From positions 27,571,521 to 27,635,520 of the forward strand of contig OZ038435.1 of assembly GCA_964036275.1 (NCBI GenBank): 64,000 nucleotides of DNA, written 5' to 3'. Of the stretch, positions 40,501 to 50,465 are shown piece by piece. Source of the DNA: Litoditis marina (Eukaryota > Nematoda > Chromadorea > Rhabditida > Rhabditidae). The position numbers were made by a program, and so were the translations under genes. How positions within the stretch are numbered: the first letter of the stretch is position 1; each line of letters begins with the position of its first letter. The notes under the pieces were generated by a model that was not told the origin of the DNA, did not search any database, and saw only the letters and a program-made list of their open reading frames with translations.

Positions 40501-43500
40501 AAGCTATATGTTCTCCTGAATTACTCTGTTGCGTGAAGATGGCATGGCTCCGAAACAGCGCTCGTTATACAAGAGGGCGCTGGGAGTAAGGAGTAATATA
40601 TGTGTAATATGTTCATGAATTTATTAGGCAAGTAAAGCTTGTGATAAACAGCTAGGTTCAAATAAAAACAGGAAATTGTAAAGCACAGTACGGTTCGAAC
40701 CTGACGAAGTGTCACATATGTTGAAGAGCACACTCTGAAAAATATACAGATTCGGGTCATTCGATTCAGTTTTATAGTTCTTGTCATTTTTACATAGAAT
40801 CTTACGGTATACCATCGAAAAGTCATTCCAGTTTTAAATATGGTAAAGTTTTATGAGGTTAGTAAATAAAACCATTTTTTAGAATGACCACCATGCCGGT
40901 CTCGAGGACCACCCGTGCCCTCAGTGTGCCCGCACTCTGTAGCGACGGCGTCAAGCGACCAATTCAGATCAATATTGTCATCGACGTGACCGCTCGAGCT
41001 GAACCAATTGTGAGTAAATCCTAGCAGAAAACCTACAGAGAGTATCTGAAGTAAAGTATGTTCTGTATACATAGTGGAAGTTTGAGGTTTCCAGGATTGT
41101 TTTTGGTTGATCGATCCTTAATTGAGACCATGACAAACCATTGGAGAAAGAAATTGAAATAGTATAAAGTATTGTGGTTGGTGCACTTTTCCCAATGTTT
41201 GTAATTTGTCAACTATTTTCTGCCGTTTCCAGGACTTCCGTAATGTAATGGACAATCTAGCCCACTTCTTCTACGCCAAGTTCTCGATGGACGATCGTAT
41301 GATCAGGTTGGTGGAAAACATCTAAAGCATGATTTTTTTCCATATTCTCCATTTATCTTCGCATTGTTTTTTGTTGAGCAATGATCATACATTCATCATA
41401 GAATAGGGAATTCCGGATCAGTACAACACAGATTAAAAAAATTTTGTACTCGACCTTCTCACATACACAGTCTCATTCTCATTTTCGGACGAGAATCATT
41501 TTTACCACTATATTTACAGCGTGAACGTTCTGACGGTAAACAGTGAGAAGGTACTGGATGCCCATCCAGGACTCGTTGTTTCGGAAGTAGAAGGAGTTCT
41601 CAACCAAATCGTACAAGACAGGTAGGTAGAAACTGTAAATCAACTACAATTCATAATTCTCAGTTATCAAAACCTTCGAATGAAATTGTTAGGTTTCTAA
41701 TTTTTACTATGAGTTTCAGAATTTTTTTTCACGAGATACTGGTAGATCCAATGAACCCTCAGAACTCGCACTTTTCCCAGAACTTTCATGACTTAATACT
41801 GCACTATCCGAAAACGGCCTAGTGCCAGAAATTTGAACAAAATATACTTTCAATATACTTTCAACCGACTTCAGTGATGACACGCTCTCCGCCAAACTCG
41901 GACTAGCCATTGACGCCATGACCGAAATGTCGAACGAGAACCACATCTCGGGGGCCCAGCGAATGATGGTCGTTGTCAGCGCCGACGCCACCAGCAGGTA
42001 TGTAATATAGTCGTCGTTGAAGAAAGGTAGTATACTGTATATCTCAGTTTCTGATGTGTAGATCGCAATGTTCTTATTTCATTTGTCATTCAACTACAGG
42101 TGTATTATGTTCTGCAAAATGGTATTGTTCTCTTCTATTTTATCGAGTATAGAAAAAATCAACCCTAAGGCGAGTTTTACAATATGACGGTTTTTCAGCG
42201 ATGAATCTCTACCAGCCGCTGAGTATGCCTCTGGAGACTTCGAACAACACATAATCGGAGTGTCGATTAGAAAACCAAGCACAGATCTCTTGTCTAAGAT
42301 GGCCGATGGAGTACCGACTAGGTACTTATTGATTTTTTCTTTCATTCTAAATTTATTTTATTATCCGTCAAATGAACATTAGTATTAATGACTACAGATA
42401 AATAGACTAATCGCATCGAATTACATCAAACGTGCTCTTTCCTGTCACAGGTAGTCACTTATTGATGCTTTTTACAGGTTTACTTGACAATGTTACATAT
42501 TCAAAGTAAATCAGAATGTTACAATTTCAGAGTAATTCATCTTGGAGAATGGACCTCTCCGAATGAGTTGTTCAACAGTTGGCTCAGCTTCGCCATTTGT
42601 GACTACGCGACAGCGTCAACCACCCGGCGACCGACCACCCTTAAACCCCTTGTTCCTGAAAGTAGGTTTGAGCATCCAATGGCCAACATTAACATGAGAT
42701 TATGAAAATACGTGCACAGTGAAAGGTGCCACTTCCACACTCAAAATCGTTTCGGCCCTGATTCAAGACGATTTTGGTTACATAACTCATGACACAATAA
42801 CGCGATGGAATAACATGATAATTTACCGTTCAACTTTTTGTTAGAATACTCAAGTCCCGTACTTTTCACTGCATACAAGAACGCATATGCATAATAGGGT
42901 ACACATACACTCTTATATGCAAATTTCCAAAAGAATGAACAGCTATTGGCAGAGGTTTGACGGCGAATTCACTGGAGAACCGGGTCCTTCCCGAACCAAA
43001 CGACGAACCGGTCACTGAAGAACCGGACCGAACCGACTGAACCGACTTCTAAACCGACCGGTTCTCCAGTGAATGCTTCAAAAGGAACCGACATTACTCA
43101 TGAATTGAACAAATAAGTCGTAATGAGTGAATCCCGGTTCGGTTCGAAGCATTCACTTCAGAACCGGTCGGTTCCGTATAGCGGTTCGGTCGGTTCGGTT
43201 TGGTTCTCCAGTGACCGGTTCGCGGTTCGGTTCGGGAAGGACCCGGTTCTCCAGTGAATTGGCCAGGTTTGACAAAGCCAAACCATAAATATGCAATATA
43301 CTATCAATTGACATAACTGAGTAACCACATGAATTATTTTCAGTCAAACCAGTCAGCTCGTCGGAACCAGCTAACGTGGACGTCGTACCACTTTCACCCA
43401 CTTCTCTGTCGGTGTCTTGGACATGCTGCACCAACAACAAATCAGTACGTTTCGAACTTCCTGGTTTCATAAACAACAAAGGTGACGATCTTGAGAGTTT

Positions 43501-46485
43501 CAATTCGGATTATATGTCGAATCTTTTAAATGGCATATTCACAAGATTTCAATTTGCCATAGTAGGGCGGTATGAAAAGCGTGTGCGCGCATAGAAACTT
43601 ATATTATAGTGGTCATGTGTGAATTCAAATACCTCACAGGTGAAAACCCTGTATACACGAATAAACAAACTTGAATGTCAACTCGCGAAGAAAAACTGTA
43701 TTTTACTTCCAAATATTTTCAGAACTACACGATCATGTACAGTCACGACCCGACTATTCCTCGCAAGAACTGGCCACGTCGAGTCGCGTCGTGCAGAGAC
43801 AGCTTCGGAACTACTCTGAAGGTAGTCCTACATTCCAACCAGATGGGGTTCATGATGAATTGAATAAATGATAGTAAACTGAGAAGGAACAGCACTACTA
43901 ATAATAAATAACAAATAGTGAAAACAACGCCAATATTAATAATTAGTATATATGTTTACCTCTGATTTCTCAACACCATGCTTCAAATTGATAAAACCTA
44001 TGACCTGAAACTCAGTGATACATTACGACCGACAATACATTGGACGGGGAGCGGTCTAACTATGTTCATTAACTCTTGTCCATTTTCTAGGATCTGCCAA
44101 CGGATGAGAAGTATACTGTTTGTGTAATGACGACCAATCGAGCCCACAATGAAACAGCTATCCAGGAAGAAAACAACTGTGCCACCGTACAACTTACCAA
44201 AGGTATAGTTTGAGGATAAAAAGTGGTATTTAATGCATTTATCTACCCCCCGTCCGATACTTTTCTTTTCTTCGTTGTTGTGCAAAGAAGAGAAATCCTC
44301 TAAATTCTGTTGCAACTCTAACTCCCTCCCCCCTCTATTCAATTCATTGTGATGCCAAACTCCAGCATATTGCCATTTCCTGTTTAACTAGCTGTGACGC
44401 GTGGGTTTTCGTTTCGTCTGTTCCATCTGCCAGAGCTCACAAATCAAATTCAATGCATCATGCGAATTGCGATAGAGTTATGAATTCATTATTAATTTCG
44501 AAATTAGAATTAGGCTGATTGTGAAGGCTTTCATATCCCACTACAAATTAATCTTCCGATAGTAGCTTTGCGTTGAAGAATTAACAAAACAACCTCGTAG
44601 GCCAGTCTTTGTACACTCTTCTTCCTGACGTTGATGAAATCACACCAGAGTTGTAACAAAAGTTGATGAAGATTGAATCAAAATCAGACCTGGGGTTGCC
44701 TTTCTGCCAGTATTCTCAAGTCATGCTTGGGACTAAATAGGTCAAACCACGAAAGTGGCAGTGTAAAACATGTACAGCTCCACCAGCCTTTCTCGAGCGA
44801 CCCTCATATACTAGAATTATTTCCAGACACCACCCCGCCACCCGACTACCAGGTCGCGGAGGTTGCGCCGTGCAATTGTCTGTGTCGCGGCGGTGAGGCC
44901 GTTCTGCGTCCTACCTGCGACCTTTCAATCGATGTCAACAGACCTATCACCACTCTGCCACCCGCAACTGTGGACGAATGTCCATGCACGGTAACTGTTG
45001 TCTTCTCATTTCAGACATAAACTGAACAGAATTGATAATGTGTTACTCGGAAAACTACTTTTTAGAGCCTGATATCGATAATCACGAACGTTTCCGTTCC
45101 ACAACTTAAGATCGAAGAAAACTGGTGATTCCGTGTTATGCAAGTCTCTTGACGTGATCGTATACACTACAATAATGCCAAACGTTCAGACTTTATGCCA
45201 AGTATGAATTTGTATCGAAAACACATTTTGTGAAACATCCTATCTTTCAGGTGAAATCTCACGGTGGCAGATGTCCTCAAGGATATCTCTTCAAGAATGG
45301 ACAATGTTTCGGTAAGGAACTGAATTTCTCTAAGTTCATCAGAAACAGTCACACAAAAATCTTGGATTCAATCGTATGCTATATGAGTTTCCTAACTGTC
45401 GAAATTAGTATCCATGTGGAACGTAAAATCAATGATTATTCATAGGTCTCGATACAAATGTTTCTCTAGAGTAGCCTATAATCACTGTCTACCACATCTG
45501 GAACAGAACGTATGGCCAAAACAAAGCTACCGTAGATTTCCGTAAAGTTGGAGATAACTGAAAAATGTGTACCACAATCTATAACTTTCCAGACATTGAC
45601 GAGTGTGCCATCTCGAACGGAGGATGTTCTCATGGCTGTGTGAATAGTCCCGGTGCATTCTACTGTGCCTGCCCCTATGGAATGACCAGGGATCCCATGG
45701 ACCCCACCATCTGTGTCGACCCAGCACACTCGTGAGTTCTCGTTTCTGAATTTTATCGTTTTTTCTTGTAGTAGAAAAACTAAATCTTTTGAACAAAATG
45801 TTGAAGGTGTTCCGAAAACTCTTTCTGAGCCCCCAGATTAATCTAGCTGAAACAATGAAAACCCCAGTACTCTTTACACAGAGAATATTGATGAACTTCT
45901 TAGCATTATTGAAATAGTTTTCTAGATTCGACCGAATCGCTCAACTTCTCGGTCAATACCTTCACGCAAACACGAAACAGAAGGCACAACTTGAACAACA
46001 GGGCGTGCCCGCTGGACAAAAAGTTAACTACAAGGTAAGATACAGCAGAATTCACAACACCGTAGTCGCAACTTTTAACAAAGGTCGCCGAAACTAACCT
46101 ACTATATTGTATGTCTAACAATAAAGCATGTTACTTTCACCCCCAATTTACGTTTGTGGGGGTGATTGTACAATGTCGACATTTAACTTTAGCCCCACCC
46201 TACCATACATTTACCTTTTACCCCCCACCATTTTCTGTTGAAACTAGTGCGGGTGGGGGGGGGGGGGGGGGGGCAAAGTATCACGGGAGGTGCGATTGTA
46301 CGGTGGGGGACGAAAGTAAAAATTTTCCCCCACATACTTCTGTTTGTGCGGAAGAAACAACATATTATTTATCAACAGATTTCTTGTTTCAGGCCGTAGT
46401 GAAATCGGGAGATGATCGCACCATCACCTTCGAGTGGTCCTCCGTCCCGGCCGTAGTCAAACGAGCCTTCAAATGGCTTCTCTAG
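2..46485 (+). CDS. dig-1: DIG-1/mesocentin-like giant secreted matrix protein, 3' part of gene (23 exons)
   Basis: Exons read by eye with matching phases: <2-13920, 14037-36086, 36363-36555, 36906-36965, 37281-37423, 37848-37989, 38536-38594, 38835-38947, 40317-40482, 40883-41009, 41233-41306, 41520-41621, 41875-41997, 42199-42321, 42531-42661, 43344-43444, 43723-43821, 44091-44202, 44827-44990, 45251-45311, 45593-45731, 45926-46034, 46393-46485 (TAG). The 38,403 coding bases make 12,800 residues plus stop; the N-terminus lies off the left edge. Order: repeat array A, VWA1, array B, VWA2, VWA3, VWA4, FN3, Cys-rich segment, EGF_CA, basic tail. This mix and size fit nematode DIG-1 (about 13,100 residues in C. 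elegans, a secreted basement-membrane protein that holds tissues and axons in place). Orthology is inferred from architecture, not from alignment. The long ORFs do not begin at real starts (the first is an internal TTG). Exon 4 (60 nt) is the least certain exon. Another large nematode VWA/EGF matrix protein is the main alternative. Confidence 0.82.
13586..14142 (+). other. VWA-like domain 1, degenerate, between the two arrays
   Basis: After array A comes a Cys (SIDC) and a VWA-like fold: core strand DIVFVVKR, helix, strand [20 protein letters not shown], and strand [11 protein letters not shown]. Intron 1 (13921-14036) interrupts it in phase 2, and exon 2 continues with SCLTVDVSS and a helix ending LLQAAC. 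The DxSxS metal-site motif expected after the first strand is absent (KRAVS is found), so metal-dependent ligand binding is unlikely. The call rests on predicted strand order and similarity to the later VWA domains of the same protein. Confidence 0.6.
14218..35705 (+). repeat. Coding tandem array B: 438-bp (146-residue) units, about 49 copies
   Basis: It has the same eight-part 146-residue layout as array A but a different consensus: [48 protein letters not shown]. The sub-repeat [12 protein letters not shown] starts at 14281, and its counterpart in the last unit starts at 35305. The difference of 21,024 bp is exactly 48 periods, so there is no net length change. The first unit ([13 protein letters not shown]) and the last ([26 protein letters not shown]) are the most divergent, the usual edge effect in arrays homogenised by unequal exchange. 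Single odd residues occur inside, such as PTGESG near 28144 and PTVESG near 31210. The whole array sits in one 22,050-nt exon. Confidence 0.97.
35745..36555 (+). other. VWA domain 2
   Basis: This is a standard VWA pattern: strand [15 protein letters not shown] with an intact DTSSS (DxSxS) metal motif, then [21 protein letters not shown], helix, [13 protein letters not shown], and strand [10 protein letters not shown]. The usual Thr of the second metal loop and the Asp of the xxDGxS loop are not seen (HLGGAL and KNGES), so the metal site is only partly kept. It is split by the intron 36087-36362 in phase 2 and finished by exon 3 ([21 protein letters not shown]). Confidence 0.8.
38271..38289 (+). 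repeat. (TTA)n microsatellite in intron 6
   Basis: A short TTA/ATT simple repeat inside the intron 37990-38535 of the giant gene. Confidence 0.9.
38948..40316 (+). other. Large intron 8 of the giant gene, nothing recognised
   Basis: This 1,369-bp AT-rich intron splits the last part of VWA3. I see no coding pattern, RNA gene or clean repeat in it. The short ORFs on either strand lack splice context and look random. Confidence 0.6.
40958..42613 (+). other. VWA domain 4 (exons 10-15)
   Basis: The spliced reading is [14 protein letters not shown], helix [14 protein letters not shown], strand [11 protein letters not shown], a helix with [14 protein letters not shown], strand [11 protein letters not shown], helix, strand [13 protein letters not shown] and [13 protein letters not shown], ending near Cys in AICDYA. 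The strand-helix order is that of a VWA, but DxSxS is reduced to [16 protein letters not shown] linker leads to the FN3 domain. Confidence 0.72.
42953..43273. mobile_element. 303-bp inverted-repeat element with 9-bp target duplication (MULE-like MITE)
   Basis: Within the intron 42662-43343, positions 42962-43264 form a fold-back unit. The first 36 bases and the last 36 bases are reverse complements with one mismatch. Both sides carry the same 9-mer, AGGTTTGAC (42953-42961 and 43265-43273), a fitting target-site duplication. Inside are many AACCGGT-type words and a second inverted pair (around 43063-43080 and 43146-43165). No protein is encoded. A 9-bp duplication with long inverted ends is the pattern of Mutator-like non-autonomous elements; the family assignment is inference. 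Confidence 0.85.
43344..44202 (+). other. Fibronectin type III domain (exons 16-18)
   Basis: Exons 16, 17 and 18 give [18 protein letters not shown], then NYTIMYSHD, then [17 protein letters not shown]. These are the strand A/B pattern with the FN3 Trp, the strand C Tyr, and the L-x-P-x-x-x-Y-x-V motif. Extra Cys pairs (TCC, ASC, NNC) suggest disulfides typical of a secreted protein. It is one domain of the giant protein. Confidence 0.85.
44827..45731 (+). other. Cys-rich segment plus calcium-binding EGF domain (exons 19-21)
   Basis: Exon 19 carries eight Cys (CNCLC, TCD, ECPC and others) and exon 20 carries [12 protein letters not shown]. Exon 21 is a full EGF_CA module: DIDEC, CSHGC, an N-S-P-G-A-F-Y hydroxylation-type loop, CACPYG and a final C. 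The D-x-D/N-E motif and the Asn in the loop are the calcium-binding signature. Together they form a compact disulfide-rich module near the C-terminus. Confidence 0.88.
45926..46485 (+). other. C-terminal tail of the giant protein (exons 22-23)
   Basis: About 67 residues with no recognised domain: a helical, Gln-rich part ([13 protein letters not shown]) followed by [14 protein letters not shown] and a basic, hydrophobic end (VKRAFKWLL, stop 46483-46485). It could be a small protein-interaction or extracellular anchoring module. There is no transmembrane segment or GPI-type signal, in keeping with a secreted protein. Confidence 0.75.
46131..46345. repeat. C/G-rich dispersed repeat in intron 22
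   Basis: It has alternating C-runs and G-runs (including about 18 consecutive G near 46255-46273) with the words TTTTACCCCCCACC and GTCGACATTTA, also found in the repeat copies at 52 kb and 59 kb. It lies fully inside the intron 46035-46392 of the giant gene. The G-run could form a quadruplex. Confidence 0.6.
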
Positions 46486-46775
46486 ACAAATTATCGATTT
46501 TCCCATATTTTCCCTCGAATTATCGAATTTTCTGTAATTTTCCTATAAGTTTAATTTGCGAAACTCGGTGCTTCTCTATTTTCTTGCCACCCACCGCCGA
46601 TCAAGGGTTAGATCTCAATCAATGCAACCGTCTCAACCTAACCCGCGATCGATAACATAATAATTATATTTTTCATAATAACTTTTGCGGTTGGTGTTTT
46701 CGCTGTCAGTTTCATGATCGCTGTGTGTACTATTTGCTAGCGGCAGTGCCTTTGTAGAGTATATTTTACCGGTTT

Positions 46776-46781
46776 AATAAA
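46776..46781 (+). terminator. Poly(A) signal AATAAA of the giant gene
   Basis: A canonical AATAAA lies about 290 bases after the stop codon in AT-rich sequence, followed by a T-rich stretch. It is the first good signal downstream and the likely transcript end. Confidence 0.6.
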
Positions 46782-46785
46782 GTAT

Positions 46786-47800
46786 TATTCATATTTCTTG
46801 TTTTTCTATGAAATGGGAAAGGGTGCAGAAAATGGAAGTTAGCTGTTATTTTGATTCGCGTGTACACATGAACACTCGTACAATATAACATGAACACTTC
46901 TATGAGTATTTTAGTTTTGAAGTGGTGTCTGCGCTTGGCTGAAGATGTTTGATTCATACTGTGCGAGTCCAGTACAGTATTTCTTCGATAAACGGATGAT
47001 ACTAAATTCCCATCAAAATCGAAGTCCAAACCAAACTCACCACATTTGGCAATACCATCTTGTGAATGCCACGATTATGATAAAATAGACACATAAGGAA
47101 GTCAGGGAACATTGATAAACCAAAATCTTGTTTCTCTTTTTAAACTTACGAATAGTTCTGGCAGAACCTGTACCAATACATACACGTGAAATGATCTATA
47201 TCAGGAAAGTGGACTTCAGTTCTATTTTGTGTTCATTCATTCTTTCGTATAGAGAAGCTCTATTTCATGTAGTGTACATTTCGATTAGGGCAACGTAGGC
47301 ACTGTAGTGCTTGTGCACCTGCGGAACAAGCGAAAAACGCTCGCCACCATTCTGAACAAACAGTGTTTCGTTGTTACAAACGGCTTAAAAGAGAATTCAC
47401 GGTGCTCAGTTTCATTCCAATTTTCACTTCGACACGATGTTTTCCAATAACAATAATCTTCTTCTGTTCTGGTTTCATATTGTGTTTTCTTACGTAGTTG
47501 CTTCATTCGAATTACTATCGAGCCCAGCCGCTTAAAAAAAATGTTTCAACCATAGTTTCAAAATTTTCCGATGAATGAACATACCAAGTCCTGAAATGTC
47601 AATAAGTTAACTATTTCTGGTTGACCTGACTAAGGCGCCCATACACATCTCTATCGGCAGAGTGTCTTACCTCTAGATCAATGTGGGGGTAAACCTCATG
47701 CGATCAGCTTATTGAGATCAACTAACTAAAAATCATTGCATCATGTAACCTCGTCAAAATTCCCAACTATCTTCCACACTGTAATTCGCAAATACGTTTT
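46786..47800. other. Intergenic, no gene seen
   Basis: AT-rich spacer between the giant gene and the first ShKT gene. Short ORFs exist on the minus strand (for example 47285-47506), but they lack recognisable domains or convincing splice sites. It probably holds the promoter and outron of the gene at 47821. I found no clear TATA box. Confidence 0.5.
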
Positions 47801-47807
47801 ACAACTG

Positions 47808-47819
47808 TTCTTCTTCCAG
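47808..47819 (+). promoter_or_regulatory. Splice acceptor just before ATG (probable SL trans-splice site)
   Basis: The pyrimidine-rich TTCTTCTTCCAG ends one base before the ATG at 47821. The paralogue at 50466 has the same arrangement. In nematodes this is typical of spliced-leader addition, though a 5'-UTR intron is possible. Confidence 0.55.
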
Positions 47820-47820
47820 A

Positions 47821-48280
47821 ATGTTCGCCGTCTACGTCTTCCTGGCCCTGTTCGCCTTCTCTGCCGCCACTGTCCAGGTCGACTCGATCGATGAGATGGA
47901 CGGTCGCATGCCACCAACTGACGTCTGCAACGACGTCCAGGGAAGAGGTGAGCAGAAGTTTTCTTTTTTATAATACTAAACTTTTAGTGACCAGAGGACT
48001 GGACCAGCCGCACCCAAATACCCAAATTAAAACTAACAATTTAGAATATTAGAGGGAGACACTGAATGTGGCAACTGGCTTAGTCGAGCAGCGATTTCTG
48101 GAAGTTTTACTTATCAGACAATTGAAACATAGAAAACTGTTTGTGTAGAAAATGAATTTTACATTATTGAAATTATTTGTTCCAGACATCTGCAAGATCT
48201 TCGAGCCATTCTGTGGAAAAGCTGAATACCAGGAAATCACCGAAAAGAAGTGTCGCTGGACCTGTCGCCAGTGCCAATAG
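47821..48280 (+). CDS. Secreted single-domain ShKT peptide, copy 1
   Basis: Two exons, 47821-47947 and 48186-48280, intron phase 1, 73 residues. A hydrophobic signal peptide (roughly residues 1-19, FLALFAFSAATVQ) is followed by a short acidic propeptide-like stretch and a ShKT domain filling the C-terminus. Six Cys at 36, 45, 52, 65, 69 and 72 match the pattern Cx8Cx6Cx12Cx3Cx2C, with the usual C-x-D start and T-C-x-x-C end. ShKT domains are abundant in nematode secreted proteins, some of which bind potassium channels; others are structural or immune-related. The channel-blocking Lys-Tyr pair of the sea anemone toxin is not obvious here, so no toxin activity is claimed. Its exon 2 is identical to that of the copy at 50466. 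Confidence 0.88.
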
Positions 48281-48420
48281 ATCCCTTCCCCATATTTTCT
48301 CTGATGTTGTCCACGAATAGACTGGTCATCTATTTCGTGTACACTCGTGCGCAATCTCGCACGTTTGCCTCTGTTCTGCGTATTTTGTCACCGTGTTCCG
48401 TACTCGATAAATACTCGCAA
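48281..48420 (+). promoter_or_regulatory. 3' UTR with conserved hairpin (48346-48363)
   Basis: About 130 bases after the stop are nearly identical to those after the paralogue at 51034. They contain CGTGCG, a 6-base loop CAATCT, and CGCACG, a GC-rich 6-bp stem. The poly(A) signal seems to be the variant GATAAA near 48405. Confidence 0.6.
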
Positions 48421-49930
48421 AAAAAAGTATGTCACTATGATATTATGTTCCATCAGACACAAGTGTGTTGTATCATAGATGAAAAGTGTTGCTCGATACA
48501 TACACTGTTAGAAGGATCGAGGATCGGGACTGCTAGCATGAATTCTACAAGAAAAATATCATGATTGTAGTCATGCTATGGTAGAAAACGTGGAAAGCTC
48601 ACCTGTGAAATGAGTGGTGGAAACTTCGTTCAAAACATGAGTTTAATCAACCATCTCTAGAGCTCACATTTTCCAATTGAAGTTGAGCAGATGTCGATAA
48701 AAATACTAGTATGTTTTTCCACTTGTTAGAGTTCAACACAGAAAAAAAACGTTGCAACTGTTCTCCATCCCTGTTAAAGTCCGTTTCACGCAGTCATCAC
48801 CCTCTCAGCGTTTCTTTTAAACAATAGTCCCATAATTTTGGCGGTTAACACGTCGGCTAACAAGTCCACTTGGCAAATGGGAGGACAATATGAACGACGA
48901 TAAATACCACTGTTACCCCACAACTAGACAAAAGCGTACTGTAAGTGTGTCGAACTCAACATAATGGTCATCTCGTGCCATTAATTCCAAGTTATCATAA
49001 CATCAGTCAAAACATACCATTCCCAAGCGACATGACGTGAACTAAATGAATCATAAAATCTATCTCATTTCGATGGTCCCACAGAAGAAATTTTTAGACA
49101 ACTCCGTTCAAGCTATTCCGTGATCACCATTCATGCATTCATCGAATTTCAAGAATACACAAGGCCCACGAGAGTTGGAAACTCGTGTAGTACTCTACAG
49201 GATCTTAACGAAAAAGAATACTTTCAGACAGCACATGAGAAACGTACACAGCAAATTACCACTGGAAAACAACTGAGTCGAATATCACATTTATTGGGAA
49301 ACGAGAACGTCAGTAAAACATCTTGATTCAACTTCTGAAATAGGCAAGACGCACGACTCAAAACGCCCCAATCTAATCTCAGATTTTTTACTTTTTGGGA
49401 CCAATTCTGGCAGCAGCAACGTCACCTAAAACATAATCGTCCCGCTTTGCCAAAATCAGAAACACTTGGACCATTACACATTTCGTATTTATTCGTCGTC
49501 TCAAATTTGTAAGCAGGAAATCTATTTTTGCCGTGGGACCAGGAAATACAGGAAGTGACCATATCTGACTTCAATATAGCATAAAAATCTGGAATAATAT
49601 AACTAGAAATTTAGCAGAATCAATGAGTTTTTTCTTTCTTGTTCACATTGACCCCAATACCAAATTGGCTACTTTCCAACGGATGGGGGATGAACTGCAT
49701 TATTTATCTGGTTGTTTAATTCATTTCGTCATGCATGTACCCCATCAAGCTGAGAAGTTCAACCAAAACACTGATCAGAATGTGCCACTTATAGCAACAG
49801 TCTCAGATTCGTTGACGCGATGAAATATTCAGGTGGTCGAGAAGTATTCATCCCCACATTTTGTGTGCACAGCTCAGAAGATTTTCTATCTAACGGTTGT
49901 TTAGCCTCCTGTACAAATACAATGTTTCGT
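48421..49930. other. Intergenic between ShKT copies, no gene seen
   Basis: AT-rich sequence without supported exons. A minus-strand acceptor-like site followed by a short open stretch ending in RIGPKK and a stop occurs near 49388-49430, but I could not link it to an upstream exon. Confidence 0.45.
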
Positions 49931-49939
49931 TTCAACGCA

Positions 49940-49947
49940 TATAAAAG
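49940..49947 (+). promoter_or_regulatory. TATA box candidate (TATAAAAG) upstream of ShKT copy 2
   Basis: A perfect TATAAAAG in CGCATATAAAAGCGCC, about 515 bp before the trans-splice acceptor at 50464. If used, the pre-mRNA would have an outron of roughly 490 bases. Confidence 0.35.
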
Positions 49948-50451
49948 CGCCAGTAGTCATCAGTAACGTATCACTTCTGCACTTTGGAACCACACTTCAA
50001 TGTAGAACACTGATCCAGAACATTTCACACGTTTCACGTGTGGAACTGGCAGAGTTGTGCATTTCTAAGTGTAGTGTCTTCAATCATTTACGTTTAGCAC
50101 ACTTGTCAGCAAGATATTTTGAATTTCTTTCAGTTAAGGTTGTGTGAACACTGTTTTCTCCAGAAATCAGTACAGAAACTGACTCTTGTTTTTATTTCTC
50201 TTTATCTTGAGTACGATGTATTTGAGTACAAAACTATGTTGGTGTTTCAATCAACTCCGAATCAATGTGACACTGAATTAAATTCAACACTTTAGTGTAG
50301 GTTCGTCTCTTTCCGAAGCAGAATTATAGGTGTATGTTGTCCCATGACTTGGTGGTTCTAGTTTGATCCCATTGCTTTACCGTCAAAAATCGTGAAAAAC
50401 GGCGTGTATCGAGATCAAACTACAAATACCTCTATTCGTCTTCCGAATATG

Positions 50452-50464
50452 TTCTTCTTTCCAG
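50452..50464 (+). promoter_or_regulatory. Splice acceptor just before ATG (probable SL trans-splice site)
   Basis: TTCTTCTTTCCAG ends one base before the ATG at 50466, matching the arrangement at the first copy. Confidence 0.55.
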
Positions 50465-50465
50465 A

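Noticed and set aside
49388..49430. Minus-strand terminal exon ending RIGPKK
   Set aside because: A TTTTAG-type acceptor and a short open stretch exist, but I found no upstream exon to join to it.
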